NCBI RefSeq assembly: GCF_001579805.1
Contig: NZ_CP014546.1
Span: 4,154,001-4,218,000 of the forward strand
Reading direction: 5' to 3'
Length of the DNA stretch: 64,000 nucleotides
DNA from: Pseudomonas azotoformans
GTDB taxonomy: Bacteria > Pseudomonadota > Gammaproteobacteria > Pseudomonadales > Pseudomonadaceae
Below the pieces are notes generated by a model, which did not search any database, was not told the DNA's origin, and saw nothing but the letters and a program-made list of their open reading frames with translations. The position numbers were made by a program, and so were the translations under genes. The first letter of the stretch is position 1. Each line of letters starts with the position of its first letter. Shown here one piece after another: positions 1-9,046 of this stretch.

Positions 1-2873
1 CGGCATTCGACGCCAGCACCATGGACGTGTGGGGCCCGCTGCTCAACGGCGGCCAGGTGCAGGTGATCGACCACGCCACCTTGCTGGATCCTGCAGCCTT
101 CGGCGTGGCCTTGGCGGACGCAACGGTGCTGTTCGTCACCACGGCCTTGTTCAACCAGTATGTGCAGCTGATTCCCCAGGCCCTGGCGGGCTTGCGCATC
201 CTGCTATGCGGCGGCGAGCGTGCCGACCCGGCCGCCTTCCGCAGCTTGTTGGCCCAGGCGCCCGCGTTGCGCCTGGTGCATTGCTATGGGCCGACCGAAA
301 CCACCACCTACGCCACCACCTATGAGGTGCGCGCGCTGGCCGAGGAGGCCGACAGCGTGCCGATCGGCCGGCCAATTTCCAATACGCAGATCCATGTGCT
401 GGATGCGCACCTTCAGCCAGTGCCTGTGGGCGTGACCGGTGAAATCTGCATCGGCGGGGACGGCGTGGCCCTGGGGTATCTGAATCGACCTGATCTCACC
501 GCTGAAAAGTTTGTACGGGATCCGTTGAGTGAGGGCGCCTTGATGTACCGCACCGGCGACCTCGGCCGTTGGACGGCGGATGGCCTGCTGGACTGCATCG
601 GGCGCAATGACGACCAGGTGAAGATCCGTGGTTTCCGCATCGAACTGGGCGAGATCGAAGCGCGCCTGGCGACCTTCGCCGGTATCCAGGACGTGGTGGT
701 GCTGGCTCGCGAAGATGCACCGGGCGACAAGCGGCTGGCGGCCTATTTCACCTGGGCTGATCAGCCTGTCGACCTCGACAGCGTGCGCGCCTATCTGCAA
801 AGCCAATTGCCGGAGTACATGGTGCCGTCGGCCTTTGTACCGCTGGATCACCTGCCGTTGACCGCCAACGGCAAGGTCGACCGCAAGGCCTTGCCGGTGC
901 CGGCCCTGGACACGTTCAACCGCCGTGAGTTTGAAGCACCGGCCGATGGACTGGAACACACCCTGGCCCAGCTATGGACCGAGGTGCTGAAGCTGGAGCA
1001 GGTTGGTCGCCATGACAGTTTCTTCGAGTTGGGCGGGCATTCATTGCTGGCGATCCGGCTGGTCAACCTGATGGAAGAAGCGGGGTTGCAGGTGTCCCTG
1101 GCTGAGCTGTTCCAGCATGCCAGTGTGGCGTCCGTTGCCGCGATGCTGCGCCAGCGTACGGATGAGCCGGTGCGTGACATGTCGGTGATCAAGGTACGCA
1201 GCGGTGGTTCGCAAGCGCCGTTGTTCCTGGTCCACGAATTCAGCGGCATGGACGTGTATTTCCCGGCGCTCGGCCAGCATCTGCCGGGTGACTATCCGAT
1301 CTATGGCTTGCCGGGCGTGGCGCTGGGCGAACCGCATCTGAACACGATGGAAGGTCTGGCTGCGCGGCTGGTCGGGTTGATCCGAGGCATTCAGCCCCAT
1401 GGGCCTTACCGGGTTGCCGGGTGGTCATTCGGCGGAGTGCTGGCCTATGAAGTGGCGATGCAACTGCTCGGGCTGGATGAACCGGTTGAGTTCCTCGGCT
1501 TGATCGACAGCTACGTACCGCGCATGACTGACCAGGGCAAGGCGCGATGGAGCGGGCCGGACGCGCTCAAGCGGCATTTGCTGTTGCAGTGCACGGCGCA
1601 TTGGAAAGCACAGGGAGGTGTGGATGAACTGGCGAGCCTTGGGCAGTTGGAGGCGAAGGTTGGACAGCTGGACTTTGCAGGCCTGTTGCAACGTTGTCGC
1701 GATGAAGGTGTGCTGCACGCGCAAATGGCAGCGGCGACGGATGCGGACCTCTTGAACTATATCGAGCGGGAAGTGGGGCATGGGCATGCGCTGGCCCATT
1801 ACAGCCTGTTTCCGTTGCCGATCGCGGTGCATCTGTTCAGCGCGAGTGAGCGGCCGACCGAGTTGTCGCGGCGCAGTGAAACACTGGGTTGGAATGAGGT
1901 GTTGGCGCCGGGGCAATTGCGCCAGGCGGCGGTGCCGGGGGATCACCAGAGCATGATGCAGGCGCCGCATATCCAGGCGCTGGGTCGGGCGATGGCTGAG
2001 GCCTTGGTGACGTGCACGCCGCAGGTTCAGGCACCGCATCAGCCCTTGCTGCGGATTCAGAGTGGCCGGGCAGGGTATGCGCCGGTGTTCTGTGTGCCGG
2101 GGGCGGGGGACAGCGTCACCGGGTTTATTGGCTTGAGTGAAGCGCTGGGACGCGATTGGCCGTTGTTTGGCTTGCAGCCGCGTGGGTTGGACGGTGAGGC
2201 GGTGCCTCATAGTCAGGTGGAAGTGGCGGCGGCTTGTTACTTGAAGGCGTTGGAGCAGGAGTGTCCGCAGGGGGCGGTGCATTTGGTGGGGCATTCGTTT
2301 GGCGGCTGGGTTGCGCTGGAGATGGCGTTGCGGTTGCAGGCGGCGGGGCGGGAGGTGGCTTCGTTGACGGTGATTGACAGTGAGTCTCCGGAGCGCGCCG
2401 TCAGGCCTTATACGACGACGGCTGCGTTGATGCGGTTGATTGAGGCGATGCAGTTGTCTGCGGGTATGTCGCTGGGGATTGATCTGGGGGATTTTGCAGG
2501 AGCGGATGAGGTGGCGCAGCGGCGGCAGTTACACGCAGGGATGGTTGGCGTTGGTCTGTTGCCGGGGCGGTCGGCTGTGGATGCGATGGATGGGCCGGCG
2601 CGGACTTATGCGGCGGCGTTGCGTACGCGGTATCGGCCGGGTGCGCGATTTAACGGTGTGGTGCGGTTGGTGTTGGCTGAGGATCCGGCGTTGGATGCGG
2701 CGGGGAATCAGCGGGAGCAGGGGGGGATGGTTGAGGGGTGGAGGCGGCAGGGGAGTGGGTTGCAGGTTTGGTATGGCGGGGGGAATCACTTTACGTTGCT
2801 CAAGGCGCCCAATGTTTTGGGGTTGGCGCGGTGGTGGGTGGATGGGGTTGTTGTTGGGGAGGTGGTGTCTTGA
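1..2873 (+). CDS. Non-ribosomal peptide synthetase, C-terminal end: A (partial)-T-TE-TE
   Basis: The frame is open at the left edge, so this is the end of a larger synthetase; residues are counted from the Met at 21. It starts inside an adenylation domain (FDAST core just upstream of 21, YGPTE at 89-93, YRTGDL near 176, NGKVDRKALP near 283). A carrier domain follows (LGGHS, pantetheine Ser341), then two thioesterases: TE1 with GWSFG Ser469, Asp496, His642 and TE2 with GHSFG Ser759, Asp786, His923. Both triads look intact. The visible specificity positions align by eye to D-A-M-F-L-G-C-T-Y, suggesting a branched aliphatic residue (inference). Tandem terminal thioesterases are typical of Pseudomonas cyclic lipopeptide synthetases, where they release and cyclise the product. 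macA, macB and a luxR gene follow, as in viscosin and massetolide loci. The last 300 bases are extremely G-rich on the coding strand. Confidence 0.95.
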   Translation, partial: AFDASTMDVWGPLLNGGQVQVIDHATLLDPAAFGVALADATVLFVTTALFNQYVQLIPQALAGLRILLCGGERADPAAFRSLLAQAPALRLVHCYGPTETTTYATTYEVRALAEEADSVPIGRPISNTQIHVLDAHLQPVPVGVTGEICIGGDGVALGYLNRPDLTAEKFVRDPLSEGALMYRTGDLGRWTADGLLDCIGRNDDQVKIRGFRIELGEIEARLATFAGIQDVVVLAREDAPGDKRLAAYFTWADQPVDLDSVRAYLQSQLPEYMVPSAFVPLDHLPLTANGKVDRKALPVPALDTFNRREFEAPADGLEHTLAQLWTEVLKLEQVGRHDSFFELGGHSLLAIRLVNLMEEAGLQVSLAELFQHASVASVAAMLRQRTDEPVRDMSVIKVRSGGSQAPLFLVHEFSGMDVYFPALGQHLPGDYPIYGLPGVALGEPHLNTMEGLAARLVGLIRGIQPHGPYRVAGWSFGGVLAYEVAMQLLGLDEPVEFLGLIDSYVPRMTDQGKARWSGPDALKRHLLLQCTAHWKAQGGVDELASLGQLEAKVGQLDFAGLLQRCRDEGVLHAQMAAATDADLLNYIEREVGHGHALAHYSLFPLPIAVHLFSASERPTELSRRSETLGWNEVLAPGQLRQAAVPGDHQSMMQAPHIQALGRAMAEALVTCTPQVQAPHQPLLRIQSGRAGYAPVFCVPGAGDSVTGFIGLSEALGRDWPLFGLQPRGLDGEAVPHSQVEVAAACYLKALEQECPQGAVHLVGHSFGGWVALEMALRLQAAGREVASLTVIDSESPERAVRPYTTTAALMRLIEAMQLSAGMSLGIDLGDFAGADEVAQRRQLHAGMVGVGLLPGRSAVDAMDGPARTYAAALRTRYRPGARFNGVVRLVLAEDPALDAAGNQREQGGMVEGWRRQGSGLQVWYGGGNHFTLLKAPNVLGLARWWVDGVVVGEVVS

Positions 2874-3027
2874 GCGGGTTGTTTGGGTACATATCCGTTT
2901 CTTCGGTAACGGCGGCTTATGGTTCCGCTCTTACAGCGGCTCACTTTTGGAAAGGCCCAAAAGTAAGCAAAAGGCCTTCGCCCCACCACTCGGCACCTCG
3001 CCTAGGCTCGGTGTGCCCTCACTCCGG

Positions 3028-3112
3028 CTTTGGAGCGTGGGCCGCCGCGATGGGCCATCCTTGGCCCAGCGCGGCTAACCCGGCGTCCTGCCGGGTTACC
3101 CACGCTCCAAAG
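3028..3112. repeat. Three-way-junction fold, copy A (left arm of element I)
   Basis: The outer stem CTTTGGAGCGTGGG (3028-3041) pairs with its complement ending at 3112. Inside are two hairpins: one with GCCGCG/CGCGGC and TGGGCCA/TGGCCCA stems separated by an A-G mismatch, and one with AACCCGGC/GCCGGGTT closing a five-base loop. Compared with copies B to D the outer stem sequence differs on both sides together, so pairing is kept. Confidence 0.8.
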
Positions 3113-3225
3113 CCTGCGTTCGGCCAGCGTGGTTTTACGGGGCGCCGAAGATCAAAAGCCAAAGCAAAAGCAGAGCGCGGCGGCCTTAGAGCCGACCGGT
3201 ATTGTGTGGTCGAGCCCGGTCAAAT

Positions 3226-3310
3226 GTGGGAGCTGGCTTGCCTGCGAATGTATCGCCTGGGTCTATCTGATTCACCGAGGTGTATGTATCGCAGGCAAGC
3301 CAGCTCCCAC
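3226..3310. repeat. REP doublet in the centre of element I
   Basis: Two inverted copies of a Pseudomonas REP (GTGGGAGCTGGCTTGCCTGC type, at 3226-3247 and 3289-3310) enclose about 41 unrelated bases. This REPIN arrangement sits between the two arms of element I. The subtype differs from the GCTCGCGA subtype found at the same place in element II. Confidence 0.9.
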
Positions 3311-3433
3311 AGAAAAGCAATTTGCGGCGCACAAAAAAACGCCTTTGATCCAACCACTCAAGCCGGCTGTCAGGCCGCTGTGCTTTTGATTTTGATCTTA
3401 GGCGCCCCGTCAAACACGCTGGCCGAACGCAGG

Positions 3434-3518
3434 CTTGAATCCGTGGGTAACCCGGCAGGACGCCGGGTTAGCCGCGCTGGGCCAAGGATGGCCCATCGCG
3501 GCGGCCCACGGATTCAAG
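3434..3518. repeat. Three-way-junction fold, copy B (right arm of element I)
   Basis: This is an inverted copy of the fold. Its outer stem is CTTGAATCCGTGGG (3434-3447) paired with 3505-3518. The two inner hairpins are the same as in copy A, read from the other strand. The outer stem differs from copy A at several positions, each change matched on the opposite arm. Confidence 0.8.
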
Positions 3519-3677
3519 CCGGAGTGAGGGCACACCAAGCCTAGGCGAGGTGCCGAGTGTTGGGGCAAGAGCCTTTTGGTTACTTTTGGGCTCTTTTCAA
3601 AAGTGACCCGCCGTAAGGGCGGAACCCATATCACCCGTTACCTAAATAACGGATATGTACACGACCAAAGGCCACCC

Positions 3678-4829
3678 ATGGAAAAGTCAAAGCTACGCAA
3701 ACTAGGAATGCTCACGGTAATCACAGTCGCCATAGGCCTAATCATCTACACGGTCCAAGCTCCCGCCGACGCACCGCAATACCTCACCGCCACCGCCTCA
3801 CGCGGCAACATCGAAAACGCCGTCCTCGCCACCGGCCTGCTCGAAGGCATCAAACAGGTCGACGTCGGCGCCCAAGTCTCCGGCCAACTGAAATCCCTCA
3901 AAGTCAAAGTCGGCGACAAGGTCAAAAAAGGTCAGTGGCTGGCCGAAATCGACCCATTGATCCTGCAAAACACCCTGCGCAAAGCCCAGGTCGACGAAGA
4001 AAACCTCCAGGCCCAACGCCGCGCCACCGCTGCCCAACTCAAGCAGGCCAAGTCCGTGTACGAACGCTACAAAGGTCTGCAGATTGACGAATCGGTCTCC
4101 CGTCAGGACTTCGAAGACGCCGAATCCACCTTCCAGGTGCAACAAGCCAACCTCTTGTCCCTGGACGCGCAAATCAAAAGCGCCCACATCCAGATCGACA
4201 CCGCCAAAGTCAACCTGGCCTACACCCGCATCGTCGCGCCCATCGACGGTGATGTAGTGGGCATCGTCACCCAGGAAGGCCAGACCGTGATCGCCAACCA
4301 ACTGGCGCCGGTACTGCTCAAGCTGGCGGACCTGGACACCATGACCGTCAAGGCCCAGGTCTCCGAGGCGGATGTGATTCACATCAGCCCCGGCCAGCAG
4401 GTGTACTTCACCATCCTCGGTGAGGCCGACAAGCGCTACTACGCCAAGCTGCGCGGCACGGAACCGGCGCCGCAGAACTTCCTGGAAACCCAGACCGCCG
4501 GCACGCCGAAGCAGAACACGGCGGTGTTCTACAACGCACTGTTCGACGTACCCAACCCCGACCACCGTCTGCGCATCGCCATGACCGCCCAGGTACGTAT
4601 CGTACTCGACACTGCCGAGGCCGCGCTGATGGTGCCGGTGGCGGCGCTGGGGGCGCGCAACAACGACGGCAGTTACTCGGTGCGGGTGCTGGACGCGAAA
4701 GGCAAGGCAGTGTCGCGGGAGGTGAAGACCGGGATCAATAACAATGTGAAGGTGCAGATCCTCGAAGGCCTGGCCGAAGGCGACAACGTGGTGATCGGCG
4801 ACGCCACGCCGGCTGTGGCGGGGAACTGA
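3678..4829 (+). CDS. macA: MacA-type periplasmic membrane-fusion protein
   Basis: A 383-residue HlyD/MacA-family adaptor linking the MacB inner-membrane transporter to an outer-membrane channel. A single N-terminal membrane anchor (about residues 7-25) is followed by a lipoyl/barrel-sandwich segment (VGAQVSGQLKSLKVKVGDKV), a long coiled-coil hairpin rich in Gln, Ala and Lys, and beta-barrel and membrane-proximal domains. The frame extends upstream into the repeat element, but the Met at 3678 is chosen because it has an AAAGG ribosome site and directly precedes the anchor. It is three bases from macB. Placement after a tandem-thioesterase synthetase suggests export of the lipopeptide. The first 200 codons use A- and C-ended codons unlike the G/T-ended codons at the synthetase end. 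Confidence 0.93.
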   Translation: MEKSKLRKLGMLTVITVAIGLIIYTVQAPADAPQYLTATASRGNIENAVLATGLLEGIKQVDVGAQVSGQLKSLKVKVGDKVKKGQWLAEIDPLILQNTLRKAQVDEENLQAQRRATAAQLKQAKSVYERYKGLQIDESVSRQDFEDAESTFQVQQANLLSLDAQIKSAHIQIDTAKVNLAYTRIVAPIDGDVVGIVTQEGQTVIANQLAPVLLKLADLDTMTVKAQVSEADVIHISPGQQVYFTILGEADKRYYAKLRGTEPAPQNFLETQTAGTPKQNTAVFYNALFDVPNPDHRLRIAMTAQVRIVLDTAEAALMVPVAALGARNNDGSYSVRVLDAKGKAVSREVKTGINNNVKVQILEGLAEGDNVVIGDATPAVAGN

Positions 4830-4832
4830 CGG

Positions 4833-6791
4833 ATGACTCAGCCACTGCTGGAACTCAAGGGCATCACCCGCAGCTTCATGGCCGGCGAGCGCGAATTCAT
4901 CGCGCTCAAGGGCATCGACCTGACGATCCATGCCGGGGAAATGGTCGCGATTATCGGCGCCTCAGGCTCAGGGAAATCGACCCTGATGAACATCCTCGGC
5001 GGCCTGGATTATGCCACGGCCGGCAGCTACAAGATCAACGGCATCGAAACCCGCTCCCTGGGGGATGAGCAGTTGGCCGAACTGCGCCGCGATTACTTCG
5101 GTTTTATCTTCCAGCGCTACCACTTGCTGGCGCACCTGAGTGCCTTGCACAACGTGGAAATGCCGGCGATCTATGCCGGCACTCCGGAAACCCAGCGCCA
5201 CAGTCGTGCACGGGAGTTGCTCGCGCGGCTGGGCTTGTCCGGTCACACCACCCATCGTCCCAGCCAGCTCTCCGGTGGCCAACAGCAACGGGTGAGTATC
5301 GCCCGCGCCTTGATGAACGGCGGCGAAGTGATCCTCGCCGACGAGCCCACCGGCGCCCTCGACACCCACAGTGGCAAAGAGGTGATGCGTATTCTCGCCG
5401 AGCTGCACGCGGCGGGGCACACGGTGATTATCGTGACCCACGACCCCAAGGTTGCGGCGAATGCGCAGCGTATCGTCGAGGTGAGCGATGGCGAGATTGT
5501 CAGCGACAAGGCCAATGAGCGTGCTGGCCTGGAGTTGCCCAGCGAAACACCCATCGAGCCAAAACGCAGCGGCGCCCGGCGCTTGGTGGCGAGCCTGGGG
5601 TTGTTCAAGGAAGCCTTCAACATGGCCTGGGTCGCGCTGGTGTCTCACCGCATGCGCACCTTGTTGACCATGCTCGGTATCGTCATCGGCATTACTTCGG
5701 TGGTGTCGATCTCGGCCATCGGCGAAGGCGCCAAGCGTTATGTGCTCAAGGACATCCAGGCGATTGGCAGCAACACCATCGATATCTTTTCCGGCACCAG
5801 TTTTGGCGACAGCCGCGCCTCGGCCATCGAGACCTTGATGCCTTCGGACGTGGACGCGTTGAACCAGCTGTATTACGTCGACAGCGCCACGCCGGTGGTG
5901 GGCCGCAACCTGTTGCTGCGCTTTGGCAATATCGACCTGGATGCGCAGGTGAATGGGGTGAGTGACCGCTACTTCAAGGTGAAGGGACTCAAGCTCGAAG
6001 CCGGTATCGCCTTCAGCGAAAGCGATGCACGGCGCCAGGCCCAGGTGGTGGTGATCGACCACAACACCCGTCACCGATTGTTCGGCCCGAACGTTGACCC
6101 GCTGGGTCAGGTGATCCTGGTGGGAAACCTGCCGTGTACCGTGATCGGGGTCACCGCTGACAATAAGAACATGTTCGCCGCCAGCAAGGCGTTGAACGTA
6201 TGGGTGCCCTATGAAACAGCAGCGGGGCGTTTGCTGGGGCAGCGCCATCTGGACAGCATCACGGTGCGTATCAAGGACGGCCAGCCAAGCAAGGTGGTGG
6301 AAGACAATGTCAACAAGCTCATGCTGCAACGCCACGGCACCAAGGACTTCTTTACCAACAACCTCGACAGCATCATGCAGACCGTGCAGAAAACCAGTCG
6401 CTCCCTGGCGTTGCTGCTGTCGTTGATCGCGGTGATTTCGTTGCTGGTGGGGGGCATTGGCGTGATGAATATCATGCTGGTGTCCGTCACCGAGCGTACC
6501 CGTGAGATCGGCATTCGCATGGCGGTGGGGGCGCGGCAGTCGGATATCCGCCAGCAGTTCCTGGTGGAGGCGGTGATGGTGTGTTTGATCGGCGGGCTGA
6601 TCGGGATCTCGCTGTCCTACGCCTTGGGCTTTCTGTTTTCGTTGTTTGTGAAGGAATGGGAAATGGTGTTTTCCCTGGGCTCGATCATCACGGCGTTTGC
6701 CTGTTCGACGTTGATCGGCATTGTGTTCGGCTTTGTGCCGGCCAGGAATGCGGCGCGGCTGGACCCGATCGAGGCGTTAGCAAGGGACTGA
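4833..6791 (+). CDS. macB: MacB-type ABC exporter (ATPase and permease fused)
   Basis: A 652-residue macrolide/lipopeptide-type exporter. The N-terminal ATPase has Walker A GASGSGKS at 42-49, a Q-loop near FIFQR, signature LSGGQ at 146-150, Walker B VILADE at 166-171 and an H-loop THD. After a linker a first membrane helix (about 275-297) leads to a large periplasmic domain, then three helices near residues 525-645, the standard MacB layout. It begins three bases after macA, so the two are co-transcribed. In cyclic-lipopeptide loci of Pseudomonas the equivalent pair is implicated in lipopeptide secretion. The substrate here is inferred from context. Confidence 0.95.
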   Translation: MTQPLLELKGITRSFMAGEREFIALKGIDLTIHAGEMVAIIGASGSGKSTLMNILGGLDYATAGSYKINGIETRSLGDEQLAELRRDYFGFIFQRYHLLAHLSALHNVEMPAIYAGTPETQRHSRARELLARLGLSGHTTHRPSQLSGGQQQRVSIARALMNGGEVILADEPTGALDTHSGKEVMRILAELHAAGHTVIIVTHDPKVAANAQRIVEVSDGEIVSDKANERAGLELPSETPIEPKRSGARRLVASLGLFKEAFNMAWVALVSHRMRTLLTMLGIVIGITSVVSISAIGEGAKRYVLKDIQAIGSNTIDIFSGTSFGDSRASAIETLMPSDVDALNQLYYVDSATPVVGRNLLLRFGNIDLDAQVNGVSDRYFKVKGLKLEAGIAFSESDARRQAQVVVIDHNTRHRLFGPNVDPLGQVILVGNLPCTVIGVTADNKNMFAASKALNVWVPYETAAGRLLGQRHLDSITVRIKDGQPSKVVEDNVNKLMLQRHGTKDFFTNNLDSIMQTVQKTSRSLALLLSLIAVISLLVGGIGVMNIMLVSVTERTREIGIRMAVGARQSDIRQQFLVEAVMVCLIGGLIGISLSYALGFLFSLFVKEWEMVFSLGSIITAFACSTLIGIVFGFVPARNAARLDPIEALARD

Positions 6792-6814
6792 TCCCTCACA
6801 AACGATGAAGATCA

Positions 6815-6846
6815 AATGTGGGAGCTGACTTGCCTGCTCCCACATT
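6815..6846. terminator. Hairpin between convergent macB and luxR genes
   Basis: An 11-bp perfect stem, AATGTGGGAGC at 6815-6825 with its complement at 6836-6846, closes a 10-base loop and is followed by CTTTCT. It resembles a single shortened REP and lies between two convergent genes, so it could serve as a two-way terminator. Confidence 0.55.
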
Positions 6847-6860
6847 CTTTCTGCGGTGGC

Positions 6861-7544
6861 TTAAAGGGCTGTGGTGTCCTCAGTGGCATACATCCACCGC
6901 AACAACGAATGCCGCCCGCTGATCCCCAGCTTGATCGACGCGCGCTTGAGGTAGCTCTCGATGGTGTTGACCTTCAACGCCAACTGCTCCGCCAGCTCCG
7001 GCGCCGTGCGCCCGGCCAACAGGCCCACGCACACCTCAAGCTCACGGTTGGACAAGGTCAGTCCAGACTGCACCAAGCGTTCTTCAATGCGCCTGCGCAG
7101 GGCTTCGAGGCCCTGGTTTTCCGGCGCTACCGGGTCGCTGTCCTGGCGGCACGGTTGGATCGCGGCGATGTGCTTTTCCACCATGGGCAGCAACAAGGTG
7201 GAGAAGTCCTGCAATATGCTGCGCTCCTGGGGCGAAAAGCTTTCGGACTGGTGCGAGCGATACACCGACAACACGTAGCGCACGTCATCCTTGCGGCGGG
7301 TGAGGTGCAATTGCGCGGCGGGTTGTTCGTCGCCCAACGCTTCCACCGAATCGGTGTAGACCGGGCTGATCTTGCGGCGGGTTTGCCCGTCGGCGTTGAC
7401 CTGCAATTGCGTGATATGGGTGGCGTCCACTGCCAGTTGGGTGAGGATCAGGTCATGCAGCATGCGTGGGAAATGGCGGCTGCCGGTGCTGGCGATGACT
7501 TTGCCAATATGAGGGAACAGCTGTGAGTTCATCATTTCGTCCAT
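6861..7544 (-). CDS. LuxR-family regulator linked to lipopeptide genes
   Basis: A 227-residue protein with a C-terminal LuxR/FixJ helix-turn-helix (about 165-225; LSNRELEVCVGLLAGRTAPE, then VNTIESYLKRASIKLGIS). The N-terminal half shows no autoinducer-binding or receiver-domain motifs I can recognise. It lies convergent to macB, where ViscBCR/MassBCR-type regulators sit in viscosin and massetolide loci. Those LuxR proteins lack a signal-binding domain and activate lipopeptide synthesis under Gac control. The same role here is inferred from position and size. Two nearby Met codons (residues 4 and 5) are alternative starts. Confidence 0.85.
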   Translation of the reverse strand: MDEMMNSQLFPHIGKVIASTGSRHFPRMLHDLILTQLAVDATHITQLQVNADGQTRRKISPVYTDSVEALGDEQPAAQLHLTRRKDDVRYVLSVYRSHQSESFSPQERSILQDFSTLLLPMVEKHIAAIQPCRQDSDPVAPENQGLEALRRRIEERLVQSGLTLSNRELEVCVGLLAGRTAPELAEQLALKVNTIESYLKRASIKLGISGRHSLLRWMYATEDTTAL

Positions 7545-7687
7545 GAGGCGTGCAGGTATTCGGCCTTATAGCGACGGGGATTAAGATGCAAGCCAATGCG
7601 AATAACCTACCGTGATAGTCCTTCCCGCCGGAACCTATGCTAGTACAGCCTGGCGACGGGAAGGGGATCCAATCTTAAAAAAACGGA

Positions 7688-8923
7688 TTAAACACTTACC
7701 GGCTTAGAAGCACGCGTCACCGTACGTGTGCATTTGGCCAGTGCCTGCTGCACGTCCGCCAGCAGATCGGCCACGTCCTCAAGCCCCACCGACAAGCGCA
7801 CCAGCCCTTCGCTGATCCCGTGCGCCGCACGCTCCTGCGGGGTGTAGGTGGAATGGGTCATGCTCGCCGGGTGCTGGGCCAGTGACTCCGCGTCACCCAG
7901 GCTGACCGCACGGGTGAACAGCTTGAGTGCATTCATGAAACGCCGACCGGTTTCGATGCCGCCCTTGAGTTCGAAGGCAATCATGCCGCCGGGCAGTTTC
8001 ATCTGCTGTGTCGCCAGTTCGTACTGGGGGAAAGAACGCAATCCTGGGTATGTCACCCACTGCACGGCCGGGTGCGCCTGTAGGGCTTCGGCCACCGCCT
8101 GGGCGTTGCTGCAATGACGATCCATGCGCAGCGCCAGGGTCTTGAGGCCGCGCATCAACAGCGAGGCGTCCTGTGGCGACATCACTGCGCCGGTCAGGTC
8201 CTTGAGGCCTTGCAGGCGAATGCGTTGGGCCAGGGCCAGGCTGCTCACGGCGATGCCCGCGGTGATATCGCCGTGGCCGCTGAGGTACTTGGTGGCCGAA
8301 TGCACCACGACGTCGGCGCCCAGGTCGAGGGGGCGTTGCAGGTAGGGTGTGCAGTAGGTGTTGTCGACGACCAGGGTGACATTTGGCTGCTGGTGGGCGA
8401 GGGCGGCTACGGCGGCGATGTCCACCAGTCGCAGGTTGGGATTGGCCGGGGTTTCACAATAGATCATGCGGGTGGCGGGGCTGAGAGCGGCTTGCAGGGC
8501 TTCGAGGTCGGTGAGGTCGACATGCCGCACCTTGATACCGAATTCACCGATGCCATGGTGCAGCAGGGCAAAGGTGCAGCCGTACAGGGTCTGGCTGACG
8601 ATCACCTCATCACCGGGGCGCAGCAGGGTCCAGAACGTCGCGGCAATCGCACCCATGCCTGAGCTGAACGCCACGGCTGCTTCACCATTTTCCAAGGTGG
8701 CCATGCGTGATTCCAGCAGCGCCAGGGTCGGGTTGGAAATACGTGTATAGAAGTGGCCGCTCGCTTCGCCGGCAAAACAGGCGGCGCCGTATTCAGCGGT
8801 TGGGAACGCAAAGGTGGCTGACAGGTAAATCGGCGGGACGAGTGCGCCGTGGTGGTCTTTTGGGTCATAGCCGTGGTGGATGGCGCGGGTGGAAAAGCCG
8901 AATGCATTGTGTTTATTGTTCAT
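7688..8923 (-). CDS. mdeA: Methionine gamma-lyase
   Basis: A 411-residue PLP enzyme of the Cys/Met-metabolism family that splits L-methionine into methanethiol, 2-oxobutyrate and ammonia. Residues marking methionine gamma-lyase rather than cystathionine enzymes are present: Tyr59 and Arg61 (FYTRISNPT), Tyr114 and Cys116 (TLYGCTFALLHHG), and the PLP lysine in SATKYLSGHGD (Lys212). Length matches the P. putida enzyme, about 398 residues, with a slightly longer C-terminus. It is divergent from an Lrp regulator across a 123-bp AT-rich gap, the arrangement of mdeA-mdeR in P. putida. It releases sulfur as methanethiol, which fits the organosulfur genes elsewhere in the window. Confidence 0.95.
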   Translation of the reverse strand: MNNKHNAFGFSTRAIHHGYDPKDHHGALVPPIYLSATFAFPTAEYGAACFAGEASGHFYTRISNPTLALLESRMATLENGEAAVAFSSGMGAIAATFWTLLRPGDEVIVSQTLYGCTFALLHHGIGEFGIKVRHVDLTDLEALQAALSPATRMIYCETPANPNLRLVDIAAVAALAHQQPNVTLVVDNTYCTPYLQRPLDLGADVVVHSATKYLSGHGDITAGIAVSSLALAQRIRLQGLKDLTGAVMSPQDASLLMRGLKTLALRMDRHCSNAQAVAEALQAHPAVQWVTYPGLRSFPQYELATQQMKLPGGMIAFELKGGIETGRRFMNALKLFTRAVSLGDAESLAQHPASMTHSTYTPQERAAHGISEGLVRLSVGLEDVADLLADVQQALAKCTRTVTRASKPVSV

Positions 8924-9046
8924 GTCGGACGCTCCTTATTTCCTACAATGCTATGCTCATAACCAGAGATGAACTTTGCAATATTTGCTGCTGGTTCCTG
9001 TGTTTTTGGATGAAAACCTCATAAAAATAATGAATAGAGGCACGTT
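8924..9046. promoter_or_regulatory. Divergent control region of mdeA and mdeR
   Basis: This AT-rich gap separates two divergent start codons. mdeR has a GAGG ribosome site at about 9034. Lrp-type activators usually bind such regions, and the P. putida MdeR protein activates mdeA. No single operator sequence was assigned with confidence. Confidence 0.5.

Larger units (their letters stand above)
2887..3660. repeat. Composite inverted-repeat element I (about 774 bp)
   Basis: This stretch fills the gap between the synthetase gene and macA and holds no credible gene. It is bounded by perfect 13-bp inverted termini (GTACATATCCGTT at 2887-2899 and its complement at 3648-3660). Two inverted arms of roughly 300 bp (about 2887-3205 and 3355-3660) flank a REP doublet. 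Each arm contains, from outside in, a small hairpin near the tip, a segment with CCAAAAGG and GCCTAGGC motifs, a three-way-junction fold, and a GGGGCGCC box. A second copy with the same layout lies at 9551-10307. No transposase and no flanking target duplication is visible, so a MITE-like or structural repeat is more likely than an insertion sequence. Confidence 0.9.

Noticed and set aside
2440..3634. Several open frames of 75-268 codons across the synthetase end and repeat element I
   Set aside because: They lie within inverted repeat arms or out of frame in the synthetase, have no ribosome sites or recognisable domains, and similar frames recur in element II simply because the repeats recur.
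4968..6335. A 455-codon frame antisense to macB
   Set aside because: It is a shadow of a strongly supported ABC transporter gene, with His/Gln/Val-rich composition typical of antisense frames.
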